DNA from: Nemertoderma westbladi
Taxonomy: Eukaryota > Xenacoelomorpha > Nemertodermatida > Nemertodermatidae
Assembly (NCBI GenBank): GCA_032718475.1
Contig: JAUCBJ010008759.1
Coordinates: forward strand, 35,089-99,088
Direction: 5' to 3'
Length of the DNA: 64,000 nt
Below the pieces are notes generated by a model, which saw only the letters and a list, made by a program, of their open reading frames with translations, was not told the DNA's origin and searched no databases. Of the stretch, positions 22,715 to 34,500 are shown one piece after another. Each line of letters begins with the position of its first letter. Positions within the stretch are counted from its first letter, which is position 1. The translations under genes and the position numbers were made by a program.

Positions 22715-23710
22715 ATGCAAGTGGAAGAAGAACCAATTTGCTTGGAATCCGAAGAGATTCAACCCACAGCCCCCAGGAGTAGCGACAATGATTATGTGTT
22801 GGAATGGTATCAGGTTCCACAATGTCTCACGGCATATGATTATCGGCATGCCAATTACATTTCAAGGAAACATTGCCGATTATGTGCATCACGAGACCAC
22901 TTTACCCCGGTGAACTCCAGCGAACCCTGCTCCTACTTTAAAGATCAACCTATTATGGAGATTTATAGTGCGTATTGTAGACTCAACAATCTACACATAT
23001 TCGCCGTCTGTCCTCAATTTATGACTCAATGTCACCATTGTCAGTTCAAAGGACACGCAAGTTTCGATTGCCCTTTCAACCGAGATCTGGAGAGCGTAGA
23101 CGAAACAGTTACCCTGCGCTACATCAGAGCTTGGGAAGCCAATGCGGATCTCCATTGCGAATCACGTCACCGATACTATCCAGGACGTGCATATGAAGGA
23201 GTCTATGCGTTTCACCCATACCTCTTTGCATCCGTCGAACAAAATTCTCGCATTCCCAGTTACGAAATGATGAAGTGTGTTGGCGAGAATATTTCGACTA
23301 AATATGTTCGCAAGTATCTTAGGAATATTAATCCCAATAACCTGAATTCCTATAACTTGATCAACTTCATCCGTCAAGATCAGGAATACGGCGACTTGTA
23401 CATAAACTCGCATCCTGAATTACAAGAAATTCATCGACGACCATATGAATATAAAGCCAGAGAATGCGAATTAGAGAGAACAATCAAACCGCGGAAATTT
23501 CTCACTACACACGGTCAACCTACCGCTGTCGTACAAACGACCCATCAAGGACCGGTAAGAGCTGCCATCCTGAAACAAGCTCTAAAGGTTGTTCGCCCTC
23601 GTTCCACCGATATTGATATCGATCAACCGGGTACTTCGACCGGTGGATACACCGGTCGATCAGAGCAATCAGAGCAATCTTCCCAGTTATGCCAGCAGAG
23701 ACCCACCTGA
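22715..23710 (+). CDS. Gag-like protein with CCHC zinc knuckles
   Basis: The frame is open from 22466 (after TAG at 22463) to TGA at 23708; the first ATG is at 22715, giving 331 codons, or the protein may start in an upstream exon. One zinc knuckle is canonical: CHHCQFKGHASFDC (C-x2-C-x4-H-x4-C, 23030-23071). A second Cys/His cluster, CRLCASRDHF plus a later Cys, lies at about 22874. After the knuckles comes a basic, Tyr/Arg-rich segment and a Ser/Gln-rich tail. Such knuckles bind RNA in gag proteins and in host RNA-binding proteins. The 3' two thirds is duplicated at 7586. It is probably a mobile-element ORF; no protease, RT or transposase is linked to it, unless it is an accessory of the BEL element just upstream. 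Confidence 0.6.
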   Translation: MQVEEEPICLESEEIQPTAPRSSDNDYVLEWYQVPQCLTAYDYRHANYISRKHCRLCASRDHFTPVNSSEPCSYFKDQPIMEIYSAYCRLNNLHIFAVCPQFMTQCHHCQFKGHASFDCPFNRDLESVDETVTLRYIRAWEANADLHCESRHRYYPGRAYEGVYAFHPYLFASVEQNSRIPSYEMMKCVGENISTKYVRKYLRNINPNNLNSYNLINFIRQDQEYGDLYINSHPELQEIHRRPYEYKARECELERTIKPRKFLTTHGQPTAVVQTTHQGPVRAAILKQALKVVRPRSTDIDIDQPGTSTGGYTGRSEQSEQSSQLCQQRPT

Positions 23711-24600
23711 GAAAGCTAGCGCATGCGCATTTAGTTGTCGTTTTTCTGAGAATTAGATCCCTCTCAGAATTCTGTACTAAGTACGGTCGTTTCAGACTTT
23801 GGCCCAAGAACATCTGATGGCCTTAGTTATAAGAACGTAAATCTATTAACTGAATCACTGGTCATACATTTCAAACTGAACTTCATGAACACATACTGAC
23901 TGTCCACCGCACTGTTTTACTGCTGTTTTATATTGTGTTAATTATTGTTTATATTAATGGATGTTATATTTGGAGAATACCGATAAATAATCGTAAACCC
24001 CTCAATCTTCTTGATTACTGAGGTAAGCGGAGAAAGAGTTTACCGGTAGCAACTGCGACTTAAATTATAGTGGTTTTTGTGTGAATTAAATGTTATTTCA
24101 TAATCCCTACGTGTGTCCAGTTGCAATCCTCCTTATATATGATCAAATTCAGTGACGGTCGGCAAATTAGTGTGAAGTAGTGTAAAGTAGTGTGAAGTCG
24201 TGTGAAGTCGTGTGAAGGTTAATAAAGCATCTCCTAAAGAATGCGCTATTTACGAAACTCTGTGGCCATCTAGTTGTGATTAGTGTAATTTATAACTCTG
24301 TCTTCATACTTAAAGCGCCACGTCCTAAAGGAACTGTTAATATTTCCCCGAAAGTAAATATAGTTGTCAGAGATTATATAGTAGCGATCAATCGAATAAT
24401 ACAAAGTAGCTTACACCGCAATACTTCCGAAGGAACCCGAATCCAGTCTCCCACACCATGGGTCATACGCCGCGCACGGACTGGCTTCGGCAGATGTAAA
24501 TTCAGTAAACCAGGTAATTGGTACGGGCAAAGTCGATTCATAATCAAAAGGACAATTAAAATTGGCAGGTTAAACTGCTAAAGGTCTGAAAGCGCGAACA
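23067..24600 (+). repeat. Direct repeat copy 2
   Basis: Counterpart of 7586-9007. The match begins inside the ORF just before the last Cys of the knuckle (attgcccttt) and ends at gcgcgaaca. It contains an extra segment at about 23820-23910 absent from copy 1, and one extra gtgtgaagtc unit near 24190. Confidence 0.8.
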
Positions 24601-24669
24601 AGTGTTATAGGGGTATATTACCCCAAATGAAAGTGAGATTTTCGAAAAATTCTTATACAATTTTTTTTA

Positions 24670-25376
24670 TGTGACGGGATCCTAGTTGGCTCGGGATCCC
24701 GACTGGATTGACTTTTCGCGACGACGTTTTCTATGCGTCGCCGCGTTGGCGAATACTGATGGCCGAAGGCTCAGTAAAATAAGAGTTCTAACGTTGTTAA
24801 TACAGTAGTTGGTGTATAATAGGTCGTTAATTTAGTTACTGGTAAATGCTGAAATGATTACAGCACAAACTGATTGGTTACAGCTGACTGTGAAAAACTT
24901 GTTCATCGTCTACAGTGAATAGATGCCAACTGGTCAGAATACACTCGTGACTGTTAATATTATGTAAATGGGGAAATACATTGCCTATAGGATAACACGT
25001 TTGGCCTCCAACCGATACACTCCAAATCGAGATGTGCTGGCCTCCCATTGGTCAGCTCACCACGCCCTGTTTCTGCCTCCCAGTAACAGCGTCGAGACGG
25101 GTAAAATTTGTATGGGTCTCCTAATGATAGTCTCACATAGACTATTTTTCAAAAATAGATACATGATACTGTAGATAATAATTGTATTCTTAAATTATTA
25201 CTTGTTCGCTCGAATATACCACAAAATCGCACTTTTTTCCCTAGGGAAAAAAGTAACCCATAGAAATGCATTTACTAATTAATTTTAAATGCATTCTAAA
25301 TAAATTTTACTATTTTTTTCCCAGCGAAAAATAGTAAAATAAAATATTTTTGGTGGAATTTTTTAAATTTTATTAC
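24670..25376 (+). mobile_element. LTR of the TGTGACGGGATCC family, right end uncertain
   Basis: Starts tgtgacgggatcctagttgg, followed by gggatcccgactgg and then gcgtcgccgcg, as in the three other LTRs of this window. Its middle (cattgcctataggataacac, cctcccattggtcagctcac) matches the LTR at 25693-26222 read in reverse. The right end, near ttttattaca at 25376, is a guess because no target duplication matches it. Confidence 0.55.
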
Positions 25377-25692
25377 ATGTTTTGAATGAGCATCGAAGTA
25401 GAAAAGGTTTACACGTAATTTTATCAAAATCCATTCATACACTCAAAAAGGTATTTGAACTTTAGTGTCTGCAAGGCGAACTCCACAACGGAAGTCAATA
25501 TCAAATATTGGTTTATGTTGTTAAACGGCTATCTAGTTACATAATAAATATTCGAGAACACTAAATTATTTACCATTGAGTAAGGCAGCATCAGGAGTTG
25601 AAGAGTGCAATAATTGGAATCACAGTAACTATGGAAGCTATATAGTAACATACTATAAAGTTAAATTTATTTCATACCGGTCACACCATATT

Positions 25693-26222
25693 TGTAAGCA
25701 GATCCATTCCGCTCTAATTTCCAACCTACAATGGGAAAGGGAGCCAATTTAACAATATTGGACACAGATAAATACCGAGCCAATTAGTGGGCCCGACGCC
25801 AAATTACAGCCACAGGGAAAGGTGGATGATGCAATAGGGCCAGCTGGTGGGTGAGTTGGACCAATGGGAGGGCGGCATGTGGCGTGTATCAGCCAGAGGC
25901 CAATGAATCATGTTAGCTTCCTAAAGGCAATGAATTATTCCCATATATATTACTGGCCATTCATTGTGCAGCCAGTTGGCACTCATTCCATATAGTGCAG
26001 AGGTGAAATAGTTTTTCACCGTTACGCTACACTACGCTGTGTTACCAGTACCAGTATATTTAACATCTGTCGATTAACAGTAAAGTTCACCCCAATATAC
26101 TCTTTCATTCACCGGCCTACGGCCAAGTCAACCACCACCCAGTCAGCAGCCAGCGCGAGCGCGTAGGGAACTTCACTACAGTCAACCCGGTCGGGATCCC
26201 AAGCCAACAAGATCCCTTCAAA
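25693..26222 (-). mobile_element. Solo LTR, same family, inverted
   Basis: Read on the minus strand it starts tttgaagggatcttgttggc, which aligns with tgtgacgggatcctagttgg, continues gggatcccgaccggg, and ends gcggaatggatctgcttaca. It is flanked by a 5-bp duplication (atatt at 25688-25692 and 26223-26227). No internal retrotransposon sequence is attached. A TATA-like tatatatta lies inside it near 25943 on the plus strand. Confidence 0.75.
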
Positions 26223-26534
26223 ATATTGCTCTATATTTTATTAATGAATTAAGTAACAAAAAGTACCAATTTAAGAATAAAAATATTCTCTCGACACTTT
26301 ATTAACCTCGCTGACGCTCGGGAAATAAAATGCCTCGAGAATAGTGAAAAAAGGATCCGCTTGCTTTAAAATATATGTAATAAATAATTATATTTCGTAT
26401 TGGCCTGTTATATTTGGTAAAGTAAAAAGGCAGTATTATAATAAGATTACAGAATAACTTTAACATAATCTACATAGTAAAAATATCGCGGGTAAAATAT
26501 ATATAATTTTTGTATATGTGTTTAACATCCATAG

Positions 26535-26897
26535 ATTGTATAAATTATTAAGTATTTAATCAGGACTAAGGATGATCCAACTCTATAGCAAATGGAGCGG
26601 AAAAAATGAATTCGCCACCAGCGGTGTTCGAACCCACGTCTCCCGATAAACGTTCAGGTATGCTAAGAGGCATACCTGAACGTTTATCGGGAGACGCGGG
26701 TAACGTTCAGGTATGCTAAGAGGCATACCTGAACGTTTATCGGGAGACACGGGTAACGTTCAGGTATGCTAAGAGGCATAACTGAACGTTTATCGGGAGA
26801 CGCGGGTTCGATCCCTGCTGGTGGCGAATTCATATTTTCCGCTCCATTTGCTATAGAGTTGGATCATCCTTAGTCCTGTTTAATTACTTAATAATAT
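26535..26897. repeat. Nested palindrome with tRNA-like B boxes
   Basis: Outer inverted arms of roughly 110-145 bp pair ggactaaggatgatccaact (26563) with agttggatcatccttagtcc (26858). Inside each arm is a tRNA B-box-like ggttcga(a/t)ccc next to gcgtctcccgataaacg. The centre is three 53-bp tandem units starting at 26649, 26702 and 26755, and each unit is itself a hairpin (cgttcaggtatgc/gcatacctgaacg). This looks like two SINE 3' tRNA-like parts in inverted orientation with an amplified hairpin between them. It is not a functional tRNA gene: no complete cloverleaf fits. Confidence 0.8.
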
Positions 26898-26939
26898 ATA
26901 ATTTTTACTATAATTTTTGGACTGAGAACTTATTGCTTC

Positions 26940-27554
26940 TGTGACAGAATCTAGGAGTTGGTTTCTAAACCCCGACCGGTGGTGTGTTGTTTGGTACTAT
27001 ACGCATCGCCGCGTCTGTAGGCTGGTGAAAGGCTGTAGTCTGAATATTGAGGCCGAAGGCCGTAGGAATAACTGAGGTTTTAGTGTAAGTTGTTATAATG
27101 TCAGAACATAATAATAGCACCGTCAGAATATAATAGCACGGTAGTGACGACGGTTAAAAACCGTTCCGGTCTCACAACTCTACAGATACCAACTGAATCA
27201 GAATTAATAAGTACAAAGGTTATATTGTTAACACATATTAGTTACTCCTACTGTACTGAGCGGCCTGGCCAATAGATGCGTTCCAATCACCTGTTTTTCC
27301 CCTCTCATCATTGGCTAACCTAATTAATTTCCATCTCGCCACTCCCTGCTGCCACTATCCCCACGTGCTAGCCCCTTTGTCCCTCTGAGATGGTTTATGA
27401 CCTCTCAACTTTCTTTGTGGCTGGCGATGTGTATCGCCTAAGTTGGTTATTAGGTGACATTATTATTGGTAATGTCACCTTCCCAACTATAATTGGTAAA
27501 ATGCCACTTTGCCCATTTTCTGCTGGGTAGTGTAGGGAATTTAATCCGCTTACA
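26940..27554 (+). mobile_element. Solo LTR, same family
   Basis: Starts tgtgacagaatctaggagtt and ends aatttaatccgcttaca. A 5-bp target duplication gcttc flanks it (26935-26939 and 27555-27559). Interior motifs (gaccggtggtgtg, catcgccgcg, cgaaggccgtagg) match the copy at 24670. Confidence 0.8.
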
Positions 27555-27559
27555 GCTTC

Positions 27560-27835
27560 CAACGGAAATACTATGTAACAATAATAATAGAAACTAAAAT
27601 ATACAGTGATTTATATTATAATAAAAAATGTTGTTGATATAATTTTTTGTAAAAAAAAAAACAAAAATAATAGGTAGCACTGGTACCATAGAAACTAAAA
27701 TAAACAGTGTCTTATTAAATAACCATAAAAAAAACACTACCTTCGAAAAAAAAACTTTCTACCATGAAAATGTTCTTTACTCGAGATATATTTATTGTGA
27801 TAATTTTTACTTGCTATATTTCTCAACACTCAATA
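27560..27835. other. A/T-rich intergenic DNA
   Basis: A-runs and aaataaac-like sequence; no supported gene. Confidence 0.4.
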
Positions 27836-27837
27836 TT

Positions 27838-27972
27838 TTTTCACGATATTTTTATACACGATATTTTTACACGCGATAGTTAAACTCGCGATATTTTTAC
27901 ACGCGATATTTTTACCCGCGATTTTTTTACACGCGATATTTTTACACGCGATATTTTTACTCACGATATTTT
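27838..27972. repeat. 17/18-bp tandem repeat
   Basis: About eight copies of acacgcgatatttttac with small changes. Confidence 0.85.
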
Positions 27973-27974
27973 TA

Positions 27975-29055
27975 AAGTCTCGATGTTTTTCACCAATCAC
28001 AAATACCGAATATTAATGTATACGTTTAATATTTAATAAAATAGTGCAGTGAGACTAAACGTGTGGGCCAAGGCAAGTAAGGGATAAACATAATGACAGC
28101 AAAAGTATACGTTTACTTATTCACCTGACAAATATTATTACCAAAATGGAAAGGGAAAACATCAACTTTATCCACGAAAAGATGAAAAAATTGTTATTTC
28201 TAATTTTACGATAAAGTATTCAAACAATTTCATCAATATTTATTTAATAAACATTCAGCAGATTAGGTTAGACAATAATGGCGTAGGTAGTTTAAATCGA
28301 AATTTGAATATTGTGGGGCGAGACACGTATGGCGAGCCATCAGCGAACTGATATAATTATACTATGGCTACCAGACTAAAAGTCTGTGTGTGTGTGTGTG
28401 TGTCGGAAGACATAAATGTCGGAAGCCATAATCGAAGTTAATATCTTCAGCTAAATTGTATGGTTGAGTCATTTTGAACGGTCTCTCCATGAAAATTAAT
28501 TGTTTAGCACCATACGATTAAAGTTATTTTGCACAGAAATTAGATATCTGGAATCCATGTACCCCATTCCATTATAGTTTTTTATTTTTTCAAGTGATTT
28601 GCGTTAATAAATGTATTTTTAATTGATTTAAACATAATTAACATTGTAAATTCATACCCTGATTCCATTCTCCTCCATAGAGCCTAAGGCATGGCAAGGG
28701 CAGCGGTGCCCAATAATATTTCTTTAAGTTCTACATTACTAACATGGCAAGCTAAAGTCATTGACCATTGTGCCTAGGCTAGTACACAGGGACATAGTAG
28801 TCCTGTATAAGGAATAGTGCTCCTTCAATACATCTCAACAGACATCAATTCATTTGCCTGTGCCTACCAACGCGTGCTCCATAACATAACATATATTCTT
28901 GATTTCCATCACCTCTCACCACAATTATTATTAGTAATTAAAAGTTTCAATTCGGTTTGTCTTTCCGTTATCTGGTTATTCAGTTATGGCATTATTAATA
29001 AATAAATGTTTTAAAATATATCTTACGAAATATTGTTAATAATTAAAACTTGTCG
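27975..29055. other. Intergenic DNA
   Basis: Contains a short (gt)n run (about 28386-28404). No supported gene; short open frames here lack domains and splice context. Confidence 0.4.
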
Positions 29056-29415
29056 CTAACATTCTCGCTATGGGGGTTTTAAGGAGTGCTGATTACATTT
29101 CTGATGTCAGTTTTTACGTTTACATAAATCTAGTCTGTCTGTCTGTCGGTCATTCTGTCAGTCAGTCTGTCAAAACTTAAAAAAGAATACAAACTAACTA
29201 ACATTCTCGTTATGGGGGTTTTAATGGGTGCTAATTTTATTTCAGATGTCAGTTTTCACGTTTAAAAAAATCTAGTCTGTCTGGCTGTCGGTCTTTCTGT
29301 CAGTCAGTCTGTGAAAACTTAAGAAAGTGTACTAACTAACCAACATTCTCGCTATGGGGGTATTAAGTGTTGCTAATTTCATTTCTGATGTCCGTTTACA
29401 CGTTTACATAAATCT
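29056..29415. repeat. 142-bp tandem repeat, three units
   Basis: Units start at 29056, 29198 and 29340 with c(t/c)aacattctcg(c/t)tatggggg, and each includes cagtttt(t/c)acgttta...atctagtctgtctg. The third unit contains the greatly expanded GTCT array. Confidence 0.9.
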
Positions 29416-29857
<442 letters not shown>

Positions 29858-30052
29858 TCTCTCTGTCAGTCTGAACTACTGTACTGTGGTTGGCATTACG
29901 CCATATACCTAACACTAATAATACAGTCTACAATACAGCCTATCTACAGTACAGAATGGATTTTTTGCCACGAAGAGCAATAAATGTCATTAAAATACTA
30001 TCCACCAGTATACCTACTCCAAGAGCCTTCCAATAAAACATGTATTCCAGCA

Positions 30053-30123
30053 TGACGTCCACTGCACGTCTTCGTGCTGTCCATGGTGACGTGCAGTGGA
30101 CGTCATAGGCTCTAAGGGGTTAA
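30053..30123. mobile_element. Hairpin next to TTAA, possible piggyBac-type end
   Basis: An 18-bp perfect inverted repeat (tgacgtccactgcacgtc, 30053-30070, with gacgtgcagtggacgtca, 30088-30105) is followed by aggctctaagggg and TTAA (30120-30123). Read inward from TTAA this begins CCCCTTAGAG, comparable with CCCCTTGAGG at the ends of the piggyBac element at 51829-55620. The other end was not found, so it may be a solo end or a truncated copy. Confidence 0.45.
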
Positions 30124-30877
30124 GCAACACGGTCCCTACTTCGCCCTGTCGACACCGCAGCCATTTTTCACCAATCCTTTTTTAGAGTTTTTTAATTTTT
30201 TTGGTATTGGTGAAATTTATAAAACATTAGTAGATATGTTTTTTTATGATAGCTATAGTGTTTTTTTGCTAGCTAGTATTTTTTGAAATTATAAAAAATG
30301 TGAAAGTCCATGATATTTCAGGTTAAACTGTTGAAGAATATCTTTAATGGCCAAAATAATTTCCAAAAATTACTAGCTAGTAAAAAAACTAGCTATATAC
30401 CATAAAAAATCTACTAAGGTTCTAGAACATTCACTAATAATATAAAAAAGCACTCAAAATCACAAAAAATAAAGGTTAAAAAACTCATTCGGGATCCTTT
30501 TGCTTAAGGAGTCAAAATTGTAGAACAAATTCCCGAAGTTTGCGACGTTTGCGAAATTCGCGAAGAATTCGTCAGTTTCTGTGCCCTAATGGTTTCGTGA
30601 CGAAACAATAAAATCTTACACACTTAACACACACGAACTAATTTAATGTGTGTATTAGTATGCCTGAATAATTAAATAGAAATTGAATTAATGAACGCTA
30701 CTTCAACATGAAAACTACGGAATCAATACACAACACACGCACACTACTGAATTTAAAAATTTATATAGATTGCAACTTATATTTGGCTACCTTTTAGGCC
30801 TAACGGGTGACTAATTTAATTATTCACCCCTATATATTTGTAGCCTTTTTAATTTGTGCCTCTAATTGAATCAAACA
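30124..30877. other. AT-rich intergenic DNA
   Basis: Contains internally related ctagctag(t)-rich sequence around 30220-30420. No supported gene. Confidence 0.4.
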
Positions 30878-32029
30878 TTAAGGGGGGGGGGGGGGGGGGG
30901 TAGCGCATTTTCTGACCAAAAATACGAATTTTTGAAACATATCCTATCTGATGCAGAATTTCATGGTAAATCCAAATATGGAAACCGTTTTCCCATATCT
31001 TGCTTAGTTTTCGAGATATCTGGGATAGAAGATACTGGCTCCGATATATTGCGATATCGGTAAAGGCGATGAGGTTTGGAGTTTGCATTCAATTTCTGCA
31101 AATTTCTGTGCCCAGTGGTGCCAATTGGATGTCTCCACGAGAAAGAGCACAAAATTTTATTTGAGAAGGTATTTTTTTATGATTATTGGACCTACTGATC
31201 AGTTTATAAGACAACTTCAAGTCTCCGGAATGAAGACGGGACTTGAATAAGCGACTCTGCGGTCTTTGCGGGATTACATGGAATAGACTTATCGGTCATC
31301 GGAGATCTTTAAAATGTATAATCTCCAGTTCTAGTGGTCGTACGAAGTTCGTTTTAGGCTCATTCGAAAGCTCTTTTCTTAGAGAACAAAGTTACCATTT
31401 GATTAAAGACAAAATGGTTGTAAAGCAACATAACATGAATTTGGGTATAATATGCCTTGCAAATTTTGTTCAAGTTATGATTGCTCAGGCAGCTTTAAAG
31501 AGTTTGCCAAACCAAATGGTAACTTTGGTCTCTGAGAAAAGAGCTTTCGAATGAGCCCAAAACGAACTCCGTACGACCACTAGAACTGGAGATTATACAT
31601 TTTGAAGATCTCCGATGACCGATAAGTCTATTCCGTGTAATCCCGCAAAGACCGCGGAGTCGCTTATTCGAGTCCCATCTTCATTCCGTAGACTTGAAGT
31701 TGTCTTATAAACTGTTCAGTAGGTCCAATAATCATAAAAAAATACCTTCTCAATTAAAATTTTGTGCTCTTTCTCGTGGAGACATCCAATTAGCACCACT
31801 GAGCACAGAAATTGCAGAAATTGAATGCAAACCCCAAACTTCATCTCAATTACCGATATCGCGATATATCGGAGCCAGTATATTCTATCCCAGATATCTC
31901 GAAAACTAAGCAAGATATGGGAAAACGGTTTCCATTTTTGGATTCAGCATGAAATTCTGCATCAGATAGGATATGTTTCAAAAATTCGACTTTTTGGTCA
32001 GAAAATGCGCTACCCCCCCCCCCCCTTAA
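30878..32029. mobile_element. Foldback element A, TTAA and poly-G ends
   Basis: Two arms of about 520 bp (30882-31401 and 31513-32025) are inverted copies of each other with few mismatches, separated by about 110 bp. The arms begin with a run of G (30882-30900) and end with a run of C (32013-32025). TTAA stands directly outside both ends (30878-30881 and 32026-32029), as expected for a TTAA-targeting element. Arm landmarks: gcgcattttctgacc, ttgaaacatatcc, gatatctgggatagaa. No transposase is encoded, so it is non-autonomous. The RNA would fold into a very long hairpin. Confidence 0.8.
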
Positions 32030-33041
32030 ACTAAAATATATGTCACAATATTGGTCTGTCGGTAGCTGGTCAATGAATCTTTCATAAATTTGTTAATTAT
32101 TCGCTGCTCAGTCATTGAACATTTGAACACGTGCTGCTCGAAGACCCCACAACGTGTATTGTTTAATGACAATCGAGCAGTTAATTAGTTCGTTAATGTA
32201 TTTTTCTAAATACTTAAAAACTACAAAAGGAGAATGCATAGCTGTTAACCTAGCAACGAATTATGAAAATTATTTCCCCTAATTCCTACAATATATTAAT
32301 TATACCATTGAAATTGCTAACCTACTACAGTACCATGAAACTTTTTATCCATTACAATTAAGTTCTCCATGGAATATATCACTTTCTACTAACTGAGTAT
32401 TATAATATAATATATAATATATGAATAGTAAATAAATAATATACTGTATATAGTAAAAATAAATAATAATGAGCGGATATTATCTATATTATGGAATAAT
32501 TAATATAATTATTTTTAAATTATTAAAAATACTCCGCGAATTAATTAAAATTAAATTCTAAGCTATTGCGTAGGCCTACTCTGATTAATGGAGTAAATTA
32601 AAATACCTGAATACTTTATTTCTGTAAGGTGGGGTATAGTCCTGTAGATATATGCCGTTTTTTACACTGAACCTTGCATGGGAGTATACAGTAGGTATGA
32701 CATTTTTTTAGTGATCAATAATCAGTCTGATGCGGCCAGATAGGGGGGGGACTTCGACGCAAGAAAAATTTTATCATCTCCAGGAGATAATCGACGCAAT
32801 GGTCGGCTATATAAACCCAATAACAATGCGTCTACCCTAATTACTGTCCCTAATTATCATGTACAGCATGTGATTGATCGCTAGAAGTCGGCTAGTGTAC
32901 ATAGGGAGTATTTAGGTTAGGGCAAGTTCCAACCACTCTTGGGTTATTTATAAAGGCTACTACTGTATTTGACCCTCCCTGGTCGACTTACATATAATAT
33001 ATGTAAAATAAATATAAATATGATGGTGTTATTATCATCAT
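32030..33041. other. AT-rich intergenic DNA with repeat fragments
   Basis: Near 32125 it has a gctcgaagaccccac fragment of the MITE family. Near 32745 the block ggacttcgacgcaagaaaaa and following bases match, in reverse, 63362-63415. No supported gene. Confidence 0.4.
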
Positions 33042-33350
33042 AGGCCTACAATAGACTATATAGAGGGTCGCTAAAAAGTCGCAAAAGTTTATATGTAGAC
33101 TATAGGTGCAGCCGACTTTGCCGACCAGTTCGACTGTTCCGCCCACCTCTTGGGGTGTGTAACAGTTTATAGGCGACTATTCCACACTGTGAACTGAGGG
33201 TAAGTAGCAAGTGGTCGGCTAGTCGGGTTAGATATATCATATTCAGGGGTGGTCAGAAGAGTCGAATTGGTCGGCAAAGTAATCTATAATCTTACATATA
33301 AACTTTGGCGACCCTCAATATTTTCTATTGTAGACCTATGTTGATATATG
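33042..33350. repeat. Inverted-repeat element, arms about 95 bp
   Basis: The left arm holds agagggtcgctaaaaagtcg, aaagtttatatgtagactat and gactttgccgaccagttcga. The right arm has the reverse complements (gtcgaattggtcggcaaagt, acatataaactttggcgacc). The centre repeats similar ggtcggctagtcggg motifs. No coding capacity. Confidence 0.65.
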
Positions 33351-33930
33351 CCGACCACTTGCGACAATTTCATTTCAGACACACCTCACATATTTTTGCT
33401 GGAGACGATTATGTAAAGTTAGTTATAGAATATATTTGGCTGGAAGTTGAAATTAATAACATCCATTGTAATTTTGGCATATGGTGTATTAAAGGTATTA
33501 AGATACAACAAGGAATTTAAGATTGATGTTGATGTAATGGTATTCTATTGAATTATTATTTTTAAAATCAATTTAACTCTACCAAACTTCATTATCGTTA
33601 CGATATAGCGCAATTTTTAACTTGAAACCGGCGCAGTTCCCATTGGAATAATAGTGATTAAATACGTTCTGGAACACACCCATAGGGGATTAAAAATCGT
33701 ATTACTTTTGCATTTAAAGTTATAAATCAAATGCAATATCTGCCGGACTAGTAGCTCTAATTATACTCTACATTCTTAATGCGCAAGAAGCAGTCGTTGT
33801 TTAGCGTTTTTAGTTTATATATGTCTTCGTTAATTGAACAAACACTACTAAAATATTAACTATTATTAAATATTAACACTACTATTGGCATAATTGCACC
33901 TGTATTATATATAATTATATATAAATTAAG
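33351..33930. other. AT-rich intergenic DNA
   Basis: No supported gene or repeat. Confidence 0.35.
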
Positions 33931-33934
33931 AATG

Positions 33935-34500
33935 CTGCGCCGGTTAGACAAAAAATTGTTGTGCAGGCTTGTCGACAAAATTGCGCCGCCACAACTCCCT
34001 ATCACCCATGACATTTGCTAGATCATCCGCATCTTCAAGGCCTGTGTCCTTTAAGATGCGTCTCAAGAAAGTCATGGGCTGTCCACCATGCTTATTCACT
34101 CCATGAGGCTGTCAAAGTACAAGATTATGCACTGGCTGGTGCTCACGGCGAAAGCAATGTCCAGCAAAGCGGAGGCGATTTTGTTCTAGTTTCAAGCTTG
34201 GGGAACCAATGAGACACCTCCAATGTTATATAGTGTCTGGTTGGAGATGTGTGCATTGTACTTGACACAATGAACCCGGCGTAGCATTCTTGTGAATGTG
34301 CCATCCAGAGATTTGGTGTCCTCAGCAGTTAGAGCCCAGCATGGACTCCCATAGAGGAGTACTGGAACTACTGCTGCTCAAAATAATCGGACCTTAAGTT
34401 TCCGATTAATTCTCTGTGACTTCCAAATCCTGGACAGACTATTAAAAGCTGCTGTTTCCGAAATCAGAAAACCTGACACCCTCTCGTTAATCTTTTTTGT
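33935..34500 (-). pseudogene. LINE 3' fragment (family of 43171-44848)
   Basis: On the minus strand this matches the C-terminal part of the LINE at 43206: RIWKS-like start near 34440, LLYGSPCWALTAEDTKSLDG, LYNIGGVSLVP-like sequence, QPHGVNKHGGQPMTFLRRIL, and the end near the GGAATC... boundary at 33935. Frame changes occur (for example around 34155-34215). It is 5'-truncated near 34500 and lies downstream of the GPCR stop codon. Confidence 0.75.

Noticed and set aside
7586-24600. The two 1.4-1.5 kb direct repeats as LTRs of the BEL element
   Set aside because: Copy 2 continues upstream in an open frame that copy 1 lacks, the ends are not TG...CA, and there is no primer-binding site or polypurine tract next to them.
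26600-26830. tRNA gene
   Set aside because: Only B-box-like 3' parts are present, in inverted orientation, with no cloverleaf; explained as SINE-derived palindrome.
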